Positions 6,313-6,656 of a DNA stretch of 6,656 nucleotides are shown here, in pieces. The notes under the pieces are model-generated. The model saw nothing but the letters and a program-made list of their open reading frames with translations. It ran no database searches and had not been told where the DNA came from. Numbering within the stretch: position 1 is the stretch's first letter; the number at the start of each line of letters is the position of its first letter. The DNA lies in assembly GCA_017550765.1 (NCBI GenBank), contig JAFZOC010000059.1:1-6656 (forward strand), read 5' to 3'. Position numbers and translations under genes: made by a program. This stretch comes from Oscillospiraceae bacterium (GTDB lineage Bacteria > Bacillota_A > Clostridia > Oscillospirales > Oscillospiraceae).

Positions 6313-6341
6313 TTGCTTTCTTTCCGAAAAAATGCTACACT
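6313..6341 (+). promoter_or_regulatory. Candidate promoter for pyruvate:ferredoxin oxidoreductase
   Basis: TTGCTT at 6313-6318 and TACACT at 6336-6341 are 17 bases apart, and the -10 element is preceded by TG at 6333-6334, giving an extended -10 (TGCTACACT). Transcription would start near 6348 with a leader of about 60 bases. The leader has a GC-rich inverted repeat at 6356-6376 that can fold in two ways (7-bp stem 6356-6362/6370-6376, or 6-bp stem 6361-6366/6371-6376). The hexamers are only moderate matches, so this is a candidate. Confidence 0.55.
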
Positions 6342-6355
6342 TATCCTGTCTTATA

Positions 6356-6656
<301 letters not shown>

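Overview
The window is GC-rich chromosomal DNA (well over 60% G+C by eye) with housekeeping genes typical of an anaerobic Firmicute: the end of elongation factor Ts, a DhaL-type fatty acid kinase next to an Asp23/Gls24 protein, and the start of a pyruvate:ferredoxin oxidoreductase. The high G+C, the AGGAGG-type ribosome sites and the protein sequences suggest a gut clostridium of the Oscillospiraceae (cluster IV) type. That placement is inference from sequence style, not a database match.

Layout from left to right: (1) 1-231, the last 76 codons of tsf on the plus strand, closed by a perfect 15-bp terminator hairpin. (2) 292-3835, a two-gene plus-strand unit with its own near-consensus sigma-A promoter. 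It encodes a small secreted lipoprotein of unknown family, then a 917-residue membrane protein that fuses a YidC/Oxa1-type insertase module, about seven extra membrane helices and an extracytoplasmic alkaline-phosphatase-superfamily (LtaS/EptA/sulfatase-like) domain. (3) 3836-3988, a short convergent gap with a 15-bp hairpin that probably ends transcription from both sides. (4) 3989-6115 on the minus strand, an Asp23/Gls24-family gene followed by fakA (yloU-yloV type), with a good promoter upstream. (5) 6116-6407, a divergent regulatory gap with promoter-like elements facing both ways and a GC-rich hairpin. (6) 6408-6656, the first 83 codons of pyruvate:ferredoxin oxidoreductase, cut by the window end.

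The accessory-looking part is the lipoprotein/YidC-phosphotransferase pair. The fusion joins a module normally used to insert proteins into the membrane to a catalytic fold that usually transfers or removes phospho- or sulfo-groups at the outer face of the membrane. Its insertase module has Asn where the conserved groove arginine of YidC should be, so it may not be an ordinary insertase. Its catalytic domain keeps a plausible Asp/Thr/Asp-His metal site with a Thr nucleophile. I know of no experimental description of such a fusion. A cell-surface modification role, perhaps involving the co-encoded lipoprotein, is a hypothesis. The other genes are ordinary, apart from a substitution in the middle domain of FakA and a long Pro/Glu linker in the same protein.
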